A stretch of DNA of 6,594 nucleotides, taken from assembly GCA_014359855.1 (NCBI GenBank), contig JACIYQ010000252.1, forward strand, positions 1 to 6,594, given 5' to 3'. This stretch comes from Parvibaculum sp. (GTDB lineage: Bacteria > Pseudomonadota > Alphaproteobacteria > Parvibaculales > Parvibaculaceae). The translations under genes and the position numbers were made by a program. The notes beneath the pieces are model-generated. The model was given only the letters and a program-made list of their open reading frames with translations. It did not search any database and was not told the origin of the DNA. How positions within the stretch are numbered: position 1 is the stretch's first letter; every line of letters starts with the position of its first letter. Positions 1-5,763 of the stretch are shown here, piece after piece.

Positions 1-719
1 ACCGCGCTCGTGAAGAAATAGACGATCTGGGCCATCACGCGGCCCCAGTTGATCGAGTTCACGCCCGCAAGGCTCACCTCGTCGCGGAAGGCGTGGTCGT
101 TGAACATCGCCTTCACCAGCGCCTGGCAATCGTCGAAGGAGCCGTCGACGGCGATGTTGTGGACATTGGCGTCCAGCACCGTCGTCATCTGGCGGCGCTG
201 CACCTCCGAGACACGGCCCTTCGGATGCAGGATGAAAATGTCGGTCGTGTCGCGGCCCCGGAAGGCCTCGATCGCGGCCGAGCCCGTATCGCCCGAGGTC
301 GCGCCCACCACCGTGATGCGCCGTCCCTTCGCCGCCAGCACATGGTCGAAGAGGCGCGCGAGAATCTGCATCGCCACGTCCTTGAAGGCGAGCGTCGGCC
401 CGTGGAAGAGTTCGAGCAGCCAGTCATTCGCTGCCATTTGCCGCAGCGGCACAACCGCTTCGTGGCGGAAGCCCGAATAGGCGCCCTCGATCATCGCGCG
501 GAGGTCCGCATCCGCGATCGACGCGCCGATATAAGGCCGCATGACACGGAAAGCCGTCTCCTCATAGGAGAGGCCGGCGAGGCTCGCGATCTCGTCCTTG
601 CTCCAGTGCGGCCAGACGGCGGGAACATACAAACCGCCATCGCGCGCCAGGCCCGTGAGCAAAGCGTCCTCGAATTCAAGCTCCGGGGCGCGGCCCCGCG
701 TGCTGACGTATTTCACCAT
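1..719 (-). CDS. thrC: Threonine synthase, N-terminal half (cut by window edge)
   Basis: Threonine synthase converts O-phospho-L-homoserine to L-threonine with pyridoxal phosphate, the last step of threonine synthesis, in the cytosol. About 239 residues are visible; the family is usually about 430-470 residues, so roughly the C-terminal half lies outside the window. The N-terminus has the family opening KYVSTRG, followed by ARDGGLYVP near residues 25-33. HGPTLAFKDVAMQ (106-118) carries the PLP-binding lysine, K113. GATSGDTGSAAIEAF (139-153) is the phosphate-binding loop, and NSINWGRVMAQ (221-231) is also typical. Two starts are possible: ATG at 719 or GTG at 716. The GTG gives the usual MKYVSTRG start and a better 6-nt spacing to the GGAG motif, so it may be the true one. 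The gene follows the M32 peptidase on the same strand after a 117-bp gap. Identification is firm; only the start is uncertain. Confidence 0.95.
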   Translation of the reverse strand, partial: MVKYVSTRGRAPELEFEDALLTGLARDGGLYVPAVWPHWSKDEIASLAGLSYEETAFRVMRPYIGASIADADLRAMIEGAYSGFRHEAVVPLRQMAANDWLLELFHGPTLAFKDVAMQILARLFDHVLAAKGRRITVVGATSGDTGSAAIEAFRGRDTTDIFILHPKGRVSEVQRRQMTTVLDANVHNIAVDGSFDDCQALVKAMFNDHAFRDEVSLAGVNSINWGRVMAQIVYFFTSA

Positions 720-769
720 AATCTCCAGGATAGCCGGCTGCCGGAAACAGGGCGGCTGCGGTCGGGGGT

Positions 770-798
770 AACCTAGCCCCGGGCGCCGCGGGAGGCAA
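770..798 (-). promoter_or_regulatory. Weak sigma70-like promoter candidate for thrC
   Basis: On the minus strand TTGCCT (798-793) and TAGGTT (775-770) are separated by 17 bp, about 50 bp before the thrC start. Matches to the TTGACA/TATAAT consensus are only 4/6 and 3/6. Position and spacing are right, but such matches occur by chance. The 720-836 gap shows no clear terminator after the M32 gene, so read-through from upstream is equally possible. Confidence 0.2.
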
Positions 799-836
799 TC
801 GGCATCCTGCTGCACCTCAAATGTCTTTTATTTCAA

Positions 837-2345
837 CTACTTACCGAGGTATCGCGCCTCGATATGCGCCTTGAAGGCCGCCGTGCCCAGCGGCTCGCCG
901 GTCGCCTCGGAGACGATCTCGTCGGGCGTCCGGCTGGCTCCCTTGCCATGCACATGGGTCCGCACAAAACCGAGAAGCGGCGCGAAATCGCCCTGCCCCA
1001 GCGCCTCCTCGATCCCGTCATGCCTCTGCTTCGCCGCGGCGAAGAGCTGCGCCGCCGCCAGCGCGCCCAGCGTGTAGGTCGGAAAGTAGCCGAAGGAACC
1101 GGACGGCCAATGGATGTCCTGCATGCAGCCCGCCGCATCGTCCGGCGGCACGATGCCGAGCATCCGCTCCATGCCTTCGTTCCAGGCGGCGGGCAGATCC
1201 TTCGCCGTCAGTTCGCCCGCGATCATCGCGCGTTCCAGCCCATAGCGCAGCATCACATGCAGCGGATAGCTCACCTCGTCCGCCTGCACGCGGATGAAGC
1301 CCGGCGCGACGCGGCGATAGTGGCGAAGGACGTTTTCAGGTTCCCAGGCCGGCCCCTCGCCGCCGAAGCCTGTTTTCAGGCGCGGCGCGAGAAAGCGGAT
1401 GAAGCTCTCCGTCCGCGCCGCCTGCATCTCGAAGAGGAGCGACTGGCTCTCATGGATGGTCATGCCGCGCGCGCGCCCGGCCGGCTGGCTGCGCCATTCG
1501 GGCGGCAATCCGCGTTCATAAAGCGAATGCCCCGTCTCGTGGATCACCGCCATCAGGCTTTCGGTGAAATCCGCCTCGTCGTAGCGCGTGGTGATGCGGC
1601 TGTCGTCCGGCACGCCGCCGGTAAAGGGATGGTGGCTCACATCGAGGCGGCCATGCGCGAAGTCGAAGCCGATGAGGTCCATCACCTCGCGGCCGATCTT
1701 TTCCTGCAAGGCGACGGGGAAAGGGCCCTCGATGGGAAGTGCGGCGGGCCCGCGCGCCTGATGCTCCATCACCTCCCGCAAAAGCCCCGGCAGGAAGCTT
1801 TCGAGCTCGGCAAACAACACGTCGATATCGGCCGAGCGGCGGCCCGGATCGTAGCCGTCGAGCAGCGCGTCATAGGGATCGAGCCCCAGCGCCTCCGCCT
1901 TCGCGGCCGCCTGTTCGCGCACCAGCGCAATCAGCTTGTCGAGTTCGGGCGCGAGGCTCGCATAATCGTTCGCGGCCCGTGCTTTCCGCCAGACCATTTC
2001 GGCCGCCGACTTCTGCCGCGACAGCCGCGTGACGAGCGAGGCCGGCGTCGCTGTCGCGTGAGCGTGGAGGCGCGCCATCTCGTGCAGGTTCGCGCGGTCC
2101 CAGGGATCGAGCCCATCCGCCTCGCGCGCCTCATCGATCAGGCCGGCAACCTCCGGCGCCGTCAGCGTTTCATGGGCGATGAGCGAGAGGATCGCCTGCT
2201 GCTCGGCGCGCGCGCCGGCGCCGCCTTCCGGCATCATGGTCGCGCGGTCCCAATGCAGCACCGCCTGCGCGCCCGACAGCGCGGCGAGCCGCTCGAAGCG
2301 ATCCTTCAATGCCTCGTATGCCGCCGTCGAATTGCGCCCGCTCAT
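837..2345 (-). CDS. M32-family metallocarboxypeptidase (carboxypeptidase Taq type)
   Basis: This predicted cytosolic zinc carboxypeptidase removes C-terminal amino acids from peptides. The 502-residue length matches the M32 family (about 500). The family motifs appear in order: DSRITT (248-253); the zinc site HETGH (269-273), with H269 and H273 as ligands and E270 as catalytic base; HESQS (298-302), whose E299 should be the third zinc ligand; IRVQAD (351-356); and CMQDIHW (407-413), followed by GSFGYFPTYTLG. All expected catalytic residues are present, so the enzyme should be active. No signal peptide or membrane span is visible. The frame stays open upstream to an ATG at 2495, but that would add 50 non-conserved residues inside SURF1. 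The ATG at 2345 forms an ATGA overlap with the SURF1 stop and starts where the family starts. There is no strong Shine-Dalgarno, which suggests translational coupling to SURF1. Its substrate, and the reason for its place beside oxidase genes, are unknown. Confidence 0.95.
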   Translation of the reverse strand: MSGRNSTAAYEALKDRFERLAALSGAQAVLHWDRATMMPEGGAGARAEQQAILSLIAHETLTAPEVAGLIDEAREADGLDPWDRANLHEMARLHAHATATPASLVTRLSRQKSAAEMVWRKARAANDYASLAPELDKLIALVREQAAAKAEALGLDPYDALLDGYDPGRRSADIDVLFAELESFLPGLLREVMEHQARGPAALPIEGPFPVALQEKIGREVMDLIGFDFAHGRLDVSHHPFTGGVPDDSRITTRYDEADFTESLMAVIHETGHSLYERGLPPEWRSQPAGRARGMTIHESQSLLFEMQAARTESFIRFLAPRLKTGFGGEGPAWEPENVLRHYRRVAPGFIRVQADEVSYPLHVMLRYGLERAMIAGELTAKDLPAAWNEGMERMLGIVPPDDAAGCMQDIHWPSGSFGYFPTYTLGALAAAQLFAAAKQRHDGIEEALGQGDFAPLLGFVRTHVHGKGASRTPDEIVSEATGEPLGTAAFKAHIEARYLGK

Positions 2346-3094
2346 GCCTTTGTCCGTTCCCGTCCGATCCGTCCGTTCGCCTTGTGATAGGCAATGTAGA
2401 CGCCGAGAAGCACAACCGCGAGGCCGAACCAGGTCAGCGCGTAGTCGAGATGATTGTTCGGAATGTCGATGCGCGCGCCCTTCGGCTTCGGCCATTCGCC
2501 GGCGAAACTGCCCGCCTCCGCCTCGACGATGAAGGGCGCGATCGTCACCCCTTCAAGCGTTGCGCCCATCGTGGCGGGATCGCGCACCATCCAGACATTC
2601 TTCTCAAGGTCGTCCTGTCCGTCGAACGAACTGCGTGCCTGCGGCTCGCGCATGACGCCGGTGAACGTCACCTCGCCGTCGGGCGCGGCCCCATGCGCAT
2701 CCTTCAGCGGCAAAGGCACGAAGCCGCGATCGACAAACACCACCGCGCCCTCCTCCACTTCGAAGGGGCTCAGCACGCTGTAGCCTGCCGCGCCGCCCGC
2801 ATCTTGCGTGAAGTGATGAAACTCCGCGTCGAGGAAGCGCCCCGTCAGCGTCACGCGGCGAAATTTCTCCGCTTCCGCATCGAGCGTTTCCCATGCCTCG
2901 GGGCGCGGCATCGCCACGGGCGCCTCATCGAGCCGCGTCTCGATCCGCGCGAGCAACGCTTCCTTCCAGGCGAGCCGCTCGACCTGCCAGAGCCCGAGCC
3001 CGATCAGCACAGGCAGCGCCGCGAGCGTCATGAGCGTCGGCCAGAGCAGCGGCCGGAAGAAGCGCCGGGAGAAGTAATTGTCGCGCAAACTCAT
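2342..3094 (-). CDS. SURF1 family cytochrome c oxidase assembly protein
   Basis: SURF1 (Shy1) is an inner-membrane assembly factor for aa3 oxidase; bacterial members bind heme a and help place it in subunit I. The protein has 250 residues, normal for bacterial SURF1. It shows the family layout of two membrane spans around a large periplasmic domain: TM1 at about 17-36, followed by the conserved GLGLWQVERLAWK; then FVDRGFVPLP (120-129); and a C-terminal NNHLDYALTWFGLA (213-226) leading into TM2 (about 217-236). H215 in the NNH motif is the conserved histidine proposed for heme binding. The frame is open up to an ATG at 3352, but that would read through most of the DUF983 gene in another frame. 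The ATG at 3094 overlaps the DUF983 stop as ATGA and gives a family-like MSLRDNYFSRRFFRP N-terminus. An AGGAGG lies unusually far upstream (about 13 nt), so coupling to DUF983 translation is likely. The 3' end overlaps the M32 start in the same way. Confidence 0.95.
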   Translation of the reverse strand: MSLRDNYFSRRFFRPLLWPTLMTLAALPVLIGLGLWQVERLAWKEALLARIETRLDEAPVAMPRPEAWETLDAEAEKFRRVTLTGRFLDAEFHHFTQDAGGAAGYSVLSPFEVEEGAVVFVDRGFVPLPLKDAHGAAPDGEVTFTGVMREPQARSSFDGQDDLEKNVWMVRDPATMGATLEGVTIAPFIVEAEAGSFAGEWPKPKGARIDIPNNHLDYALTWFGLAVVLLGVYIAYHKANGRIGRERTKA

Positions 3095-3465
3095 TTCTCG
3101 AGACGGCCCTCCTCGGCCCGGTGGCGGTATTGCTGCGCCACCAGCCATCCCTTCAACGGGCGAATGAGGCCGATGGTGAGCGCGAGCGTCAACGGGATCC
3201 ACAGAGCCGCATGAACCCAATAGGGCGGCGACCAGGTGACCTCCACCCAGAGAACGAGGCCCACGACGACGAAGCCCGCGATCATCATGATGAAGACGGC
3301 CGGCCCGTCGCCCGCATCGGCAAAGGAATAGTCGAGCCCGCAGACGTCGCATTTCGGTGCGAGGTCCAGAAATCCCTTGTAGAGCTTGCCCTTGCCGCAG
3401 CGCGGGCAGCAGCCCTTGAGGCCGACTTCGATAGACGAGGGCATCGTCTCCTGCTTATCCGTCAT
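3091..3465 (-). CDS. DUF983 family zinc-ribbon membrane protein
   Basis: This 124-residue protein matches the small DUF983 family, common in alphaproteobacterial cox operons between subunit III and SURF1. The N-terminal cytosolic part has two CxxC pairs, CPRC (20-23) and CDVC (39-42), spaced as in a zinc ribbon, with GKLYKGFLDL between them. Two membrane spans follow, at about 56-75 and 84-102, and then a basic tail. The function is unknown. Its constant place among oxidase assembly genes suggests a role in assembly or in handling a metal or cofactor, but that is inference from context. The start at 3465 is preceded by GAGGAG 8 nt upstream and gives MTDKQETMPS. An in-frame ATG at 3537 would add 24 low-complexity residues without family likeness. 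The stop overlaps the SURF1 start as ATGA. Confidence 0.9.
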   Translation of the reverse strand: MTDKQETMPSSIEVGLKGCCPRCGKGKLYKGFLDLAPKCDVCGLDYSFADAGDGPAVFIMMIAGFVVVGLVLWVEVTWSPPYWVHAALWIPLTLALTIGLIRPLKGWLVAQQYRHRAEEGRLEK

Positions 3466-3495
3466 GATGCGTCTCCTCGTCTTTCCAAATGACAA

Positions 3496-3524
3496 GGGGC
3501 GAGCCGCTGCCGCAGACCCGCCCC
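3496..3524 (-). terminator. Imperfect hairpin in the coxC-DUF983 spacer; weak terminator or processing site
   Basis: The minus strand has GGGGCGGG (3524-3517) pairing with CTCGCCCC (3503-3496): 8 bp including one G-U pair, with a 13-nt loop. The sequence after it is TTGTCATTTG, not a clean U-tract. It lies in the 92-bp spacer between the coxC stop and the DUF983 start. It may attenuate transcription or stabilise the upstream message; a full terminator is unlikely because assembly genes follow closely. Confidence 0.3.
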
Positions 3525-3557
3525 CCGATTCTCTCACCGAACCGTTTCCGCGAAAGC

Positions 3558-4397
3558 TCAGGCGCCGTGGATCGCTCCGCCGTGGCCGCCCCAGATGTAG
3601 ATCGCAAAGAACAAGAACAGCCAGACCACGTCGACGAAGTGCCAGTACCAGGCCGCCGCCTCGAAGCCGAAATGCTGCTTCGGCGTGAAGTCGCCCTTGA
3701 TCGCGCGCAGCAGGCAGACGATCAGGAAGATCGTGCCGACAAGCACATGGAAACCGTGGAAGCCGGTCGCCATGAAGAAGGTCGCGCCGTAGATGCTGCC
3801 GCCGAAGGAGAAGGCCGCATGCGCATACTCATAGGCCTGCACGCAGGTGAAGAAGGCACCGAGCACCACCGTCAGGGTGAGCCCCTGCACGAGGCCCTTG
3901 CGGTCGCCATGCTGAAGCGCGTGATGCGCCCAGGTCACCGTCGTGCCCGATGTCAGCAGGATGATCGTGTTGAAGAGCGGCAGGTGCCACGGATCGAACA
4001 CTTCGATGCCCTGGGGCGGCCAGTGACCGCCGGTGAAGGCGACGCGCGCGGCCTGCTTCGCCTCGCCGGCGAAAAGGCTCGCGTCGAAGAAAGCCCAGAA
4101 CCAGGCAACGAAGAACATCACCTCGGAAGCGATGAAAAGCAGCATGCCGTAGCGCAGGTGAAGCTGCACCACCGGCGTATGGTCGCCGCGATGCGCCTCG
4201 CGGATCACGTCGCGCCACCAGCCGAACATCGTATAGAATACGATGGCAAAACCGATGAGCATGATCCATGGCGCCGAGCCGTGCATCCAGTTGATGGCGC
4301 CGATCGCGAGCACGAACGCACCGATCGAACCGACGATCGGCCAGGGGCTCGGGTCTACAAGATGATAGTCGTGATGTTTGGCGTGGGCGTCAGCCAT
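3558..4397 (-). CDS. coxC: Cytochrome c oxidase subunit III
   Basis: Subunit III (also named CtaE) is the seven-helix membrane subunit of aa3-type oxidase. It binds no metal, but it stabilises subunit I and supports sustained proton uptake. The 279 residues match alphaproteobacterial and mitochondrial-type COX3. Visible family signatures are HDYHLVDPSPWP near the N-terminus, FGWWRDVIREA (58-68), LRYGMLLFIASEVMFF (81-96) with conserved E92, HWPPQGI (125-131), NTIILLTSGTTVTWAHHA (143-160), and GFHGFHVLVGTIFL (212-225). The C-terminal AAAWYWHFVDVVWLFLF segment is also typical. Hydrophobic helices fill the rest. The ATG at 4397 has a purine-rich GAGGGG just upstream and yields the usual MADAHAKHHDYH start. 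It follows the CoxF-like gene after 113 bp, where ctaG would be expected, and is followed by DUF983. Confidence 0.98.
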   Translation of the reverse strand: MADAHAKHHDYHLVDPSPWPIVGSIGAFVLAIGAINWMHGSAPWIMLIGFAIVFYTMFGWWRDVIREAHRGDHTPVVQLHLRYGMLLFIASEVMFFVAWFWAFFDASLFAGEAKQAARVAFTGGHWPPQGIEVFDPWHLPLFNTIILLTSGTTVTWAHHALQHGDRKGLVQGLTLTVVLGAFFTCVQAYEYAHAAFSFGGSIYGATFFMATGFHGFHVLVGTIFLIVCLLRAIKGDFTPKQHFGFEAAAWYWHFVDVVWLFLFFAIYIWGGHGGAIHGA

Positions 4398-4510
4398 GTC
4401 CCCTCTTCTCCGCTTCAGCGCGCTCCCTTCCGGGCAGCGCGATCGACCAAATTCTGCTCCGGCACATGCCGGAAATCATAGTCCATTTCGAGGCATCGTC
4501 GCGCCCGGCG
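4398..4510 (-). other. 113-bp spacer at the usual ctaG/cox11 position
   Basis: In many alphaproteobacterial cox operons the copper-insertion gene ctaG (cox11), about 190 codons, lies here between the CoxF-like gene and coxC. This spacer is too short to hold it. I read all three minus-strand frames and saw no Cox11-like segment, such as its copper-binding CFCF motif or its C-terminal TLSYTF region. It holds only a 7-bp dyad, TCCGGCA and TGCCGGA, separated by 2 bp (4458-4473), and a 23-codon ORF (4415-4486). Confidence 0.6.
4415..4486 (-). CDS. Doubtful 23-residue ORF before coxC
   Basis: An ATG at 4486 opens 23 codons starting MDYDFRHVPEQNLVDRA and ending with a basic stretch before TGA at 4417-4415, 17 bp before coxC. 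I do not recognise it. No Shine-Dalgarno is visible before the ATG, and the reading frame crosses the dyad at 4458-4473. It could be a chance ORF, a leader peptide, or the debris of a lost gene. Conservation in relatives would decide. Confidence 0.12.
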   Translation of the reverse strand: MDYDFRHVPEQNLVDRAARKGAR

Positions 4511-4696
4511 TCAAATCGGCCGGTTCGCCAGATTGCCTCCCAGCTTCACGATCGTCACCACAAAGAACAGGACGATGAAACCTGCCAGCGCCCAGGCGAT
4601 GGCGAGGTTACGCTGCCGCCGGCGCTTGATCTGTTCTTCCGTCCAGTGCGGCGCACCGATCTTGTGACGCTCGCCTTCGTCCTTTTCTTCGTCCAT
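4511..4696 (-). CDS. coxF: CoxF-like small oxidase accessory membrane protein
   Basis: This 61-residue protein has a charged N-terminus (1-29), with PHWTEEQIKRRRQRN just before one hydrophobic span (about 30-50, AIAWALAGFIVLFFVVTIV), and a short KLGGNLANRPI tail. Size, topology and position directly after ctaB match the small proteins called CoxF in alphaproteobacterial cox operons. The basic run before the helix predicts an N-in, C-out orientation. The biochemical role is not established; a part in oxidase assembly is inferred from context. The ATG at 4696 lies 6 bp after the ctaB stop, with GAGG overlapping that stop region, so the two are probably translated together. The name is based on position and general likeness, not on a strong motif. 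Confidence 0.75.
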   Translation of the reverse strand: MDEEKDEGERHKIGAPHWTEEQIKRRRQRNLAIAWALAGFIVLFFVVTIVKLGGNLANRPI

Positions 4697-4702
4697 GCCG
4701 CC

Positions 4703-5665
4703 TCACATCGCCGGCAGGAGGGCGCTCGCGGGGAACGCGCCCAGGCCGGTCAGCTTCTCGACCAGGAGAAGCGAGAAAATGAGGAACAGGTAGACAATCG
4801 AATATCCGAAAAGGCGCATCGCCGCCTTTTCCTGTGCCGCGCCGGCGCGCGTGCGCCAGAGGCCGAAGGCGAGCCACAGGAACCCAAGGCCCAGCGCCGC
4901 CGTCGCCCCCATATAGAGCGCGCCCGCGAAACCCATGAGCCCGGGCAGCAGCGTCACCGGCACGAGTGCCAGCGAATAAAGCATGATCTGGCCGCGCGTC
5001 TTCTTCTCGCCCGCGACGACGGGGAGCATCGGCACACCGGCCTTCTCGTAGTCGCCGCTGCGGCAGAGCGCGAGCGCCCAGAAATGCGGCGGCGTCCACA
5101 TGAAGATGATGAGGAAGAGTGCGGCGCTTTCGAGCGAAACGCTGCCCGTCACGGCGGCCCAGCCGATCATGGGCGGGAAGGCGCCCGCGGCACCGCCGAT
5201 CACGATGTTCTGCGGCGTGCGCCGCTTCAGCCACATCGTGTAGATCGCGACATAGAAGAAGATCGTGAAGGCGAGAAGCGCGGCCGCCACCCAGTTCACC
5301 AGCACACCCATCGTCATCACGGAGAAGACGGAAAGGATTGCGCCGAAACCTGCCGCCTCGCCTGGCGTCACGCGGCCCGAAGGGATCGGACGATTTTCCG
5401 TCCGCGCCATGCGCGCGTCGATATCGGCGTCGTACCACATGTTCAGCGCGCCGGACGCTCCCGCGCCCACTGCGATGCAGAGCAGCGCCGTAAACCCGAT
5501 CACGGGATGAATGCCGCCGGGCGCAACCGCGATCCCGACAAGCGCCGTGAAGATCACGAGCGACATGACGCGCGGCTTCAGCAGCTCGAAAAAGTCGCGC
5601 GCCGTCCCCATGCCGCCATCGGGCAAGGTTTCCGCACGTTCGCTGCTGATCGCGGTATCCGGCAT
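4703..5665 (-). CDS. ctaB: Protoheme IX farnesyltransferase (heme O synthase)
   Basis: CtaB (also named CyoE or Cox10) transfers a farnesyl group from farnesyl diphosphate to heme B, giving heme O, the precursor of the heme A used by the aa3 oxidase. The 320 residues and multi-helix membrane profile fit the UbiA prenyltransferase superfamily. The catalytic Mg-diphosphate region is clear: NMWYDADIDARMARTENRP (75-93) with D79, D81 and D83. The second loop, YTMWLKRRTPQNIVIGGAAG (142-161), is followed by GAFPPMIGW, and MWTPPHFWALAL (189-200) is a further heme O synthase signature. The N-terminus FFELLKPRVMSLVIFT (25-40) is typical. The ATG at 5665 has only a weak GACGAG upstream. An internal ATG at 5611 (M19) lies closer to the conserved region but has no better ribosome site. 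The gene sits 98 bp after coxA and 6 bp before the CoxF-like gene. Confidence 0.97.
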   Translation of the reverse strand: MPDTAISSERAETLPDGGMGTARDFFELLKPRVMSLVIFTALVGIAVAPGGIHPVIGFTALLCIAVGAGASGALNMWYDADIDARMARTENRPIPSGRVTPGEAAGFGAILSVFSVMTMGVLVNWVAAALLAFTIFFYVAIYTMWLKRRTPQNIVIGGAAGAFPPMIGWAAVTGSVSLESAALFLIIFMWTPPHFWALALCRSGDYEKAGVPMLPVVAGEKKTRGQIMLYSLALVPVTLLPGLMGFAGALYMGATAALGLGFLWLAFGLWRTRAGAAQEKAAMRLFGYSIVYLFLIFSLLLVEKLTGLGAFPASALLPAM

Positions 5666-5729
5666 GAACTCGTCTGGTCTCTTTGTTGTGTGCCGTCGCG
5701 AAGCGCGTCAAAGCCTCGCCGGAAACGGT

Positions 5730-5758
5730 GCTCCGGCCGGGTCGTCCCCGGCCGGAGC
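5730..5758 (-). terminator. Strong 12-bp hairpin after coxA (attenuator or 3'-end stabiliser)
   Basis: Five bases after the coxA stop the minus strand has GCTCCGGCCGGG, a 5-nt loop GACGA, and the exact complement CCCGGCCGGAGC. The stem is perfect and very GC-rich. The following ACCGTTTCC offers only three T residues, so intrinsic termination may be partial. A likely role is to set higher levels of the upstream structural-subunit message than of the downstream ctaB and assembly genes, by attenuation or by blocking exonucleases. The hairpin is seen directly; the role is inferred. Confidence 0.55.
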
Positions 5759-5763
5759 GGTTA

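Noticed and set aside
93..776. 227-codon plus-strand ORF opposite thrC
   Set aside because: Antisense to clear threonine synthase motifs, including the PLP lysine region.
864..2387. 507-codon plus-strand ORF opposite the M32 gene
   Set aside because: It is antisense to a gene with complete family motifs. Its translation is rich in Arg, His and Ala without recognisable domains, as expected for the antisense of GC-rich coding DNA.
2309..3214. 301-codon plus-strand ORF opposite SURF1
   Set aside because: Antisense to SURF1, Arg- and Glu-rich, with no domain or ribosome site.
2345..3537. Longer in-frame starts for M32 (2495), SURF1 (3352) and DUF983 (3537)
   Set aside because: The extensions are not family-like. 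Those of M32 and SURF1 run deep into the upstream genes, and the chosen starts have ATGA coupling or a good ribosome site.
3489..4481. 330-codon plus-strand ORF opposite coxC
   Set aside because: It mirrors the coxC coding frame and has no recognisable motif; an antisense shadow.
4398..4510. Possible pseudogene remnant of ctaG
   Set aside because: None of the three minus-strand frames resembles Cox11, so I cannot support a pseudogene call.
4608..5711. 367-codon minus-strand ORF in another frame over ctaB
   Set aside because: The composition is Arg- and Ala-rich with no domain, while the ctaB frame has all heme O synthase motifs. It is a frame shadow and not evidence of a frameshift.
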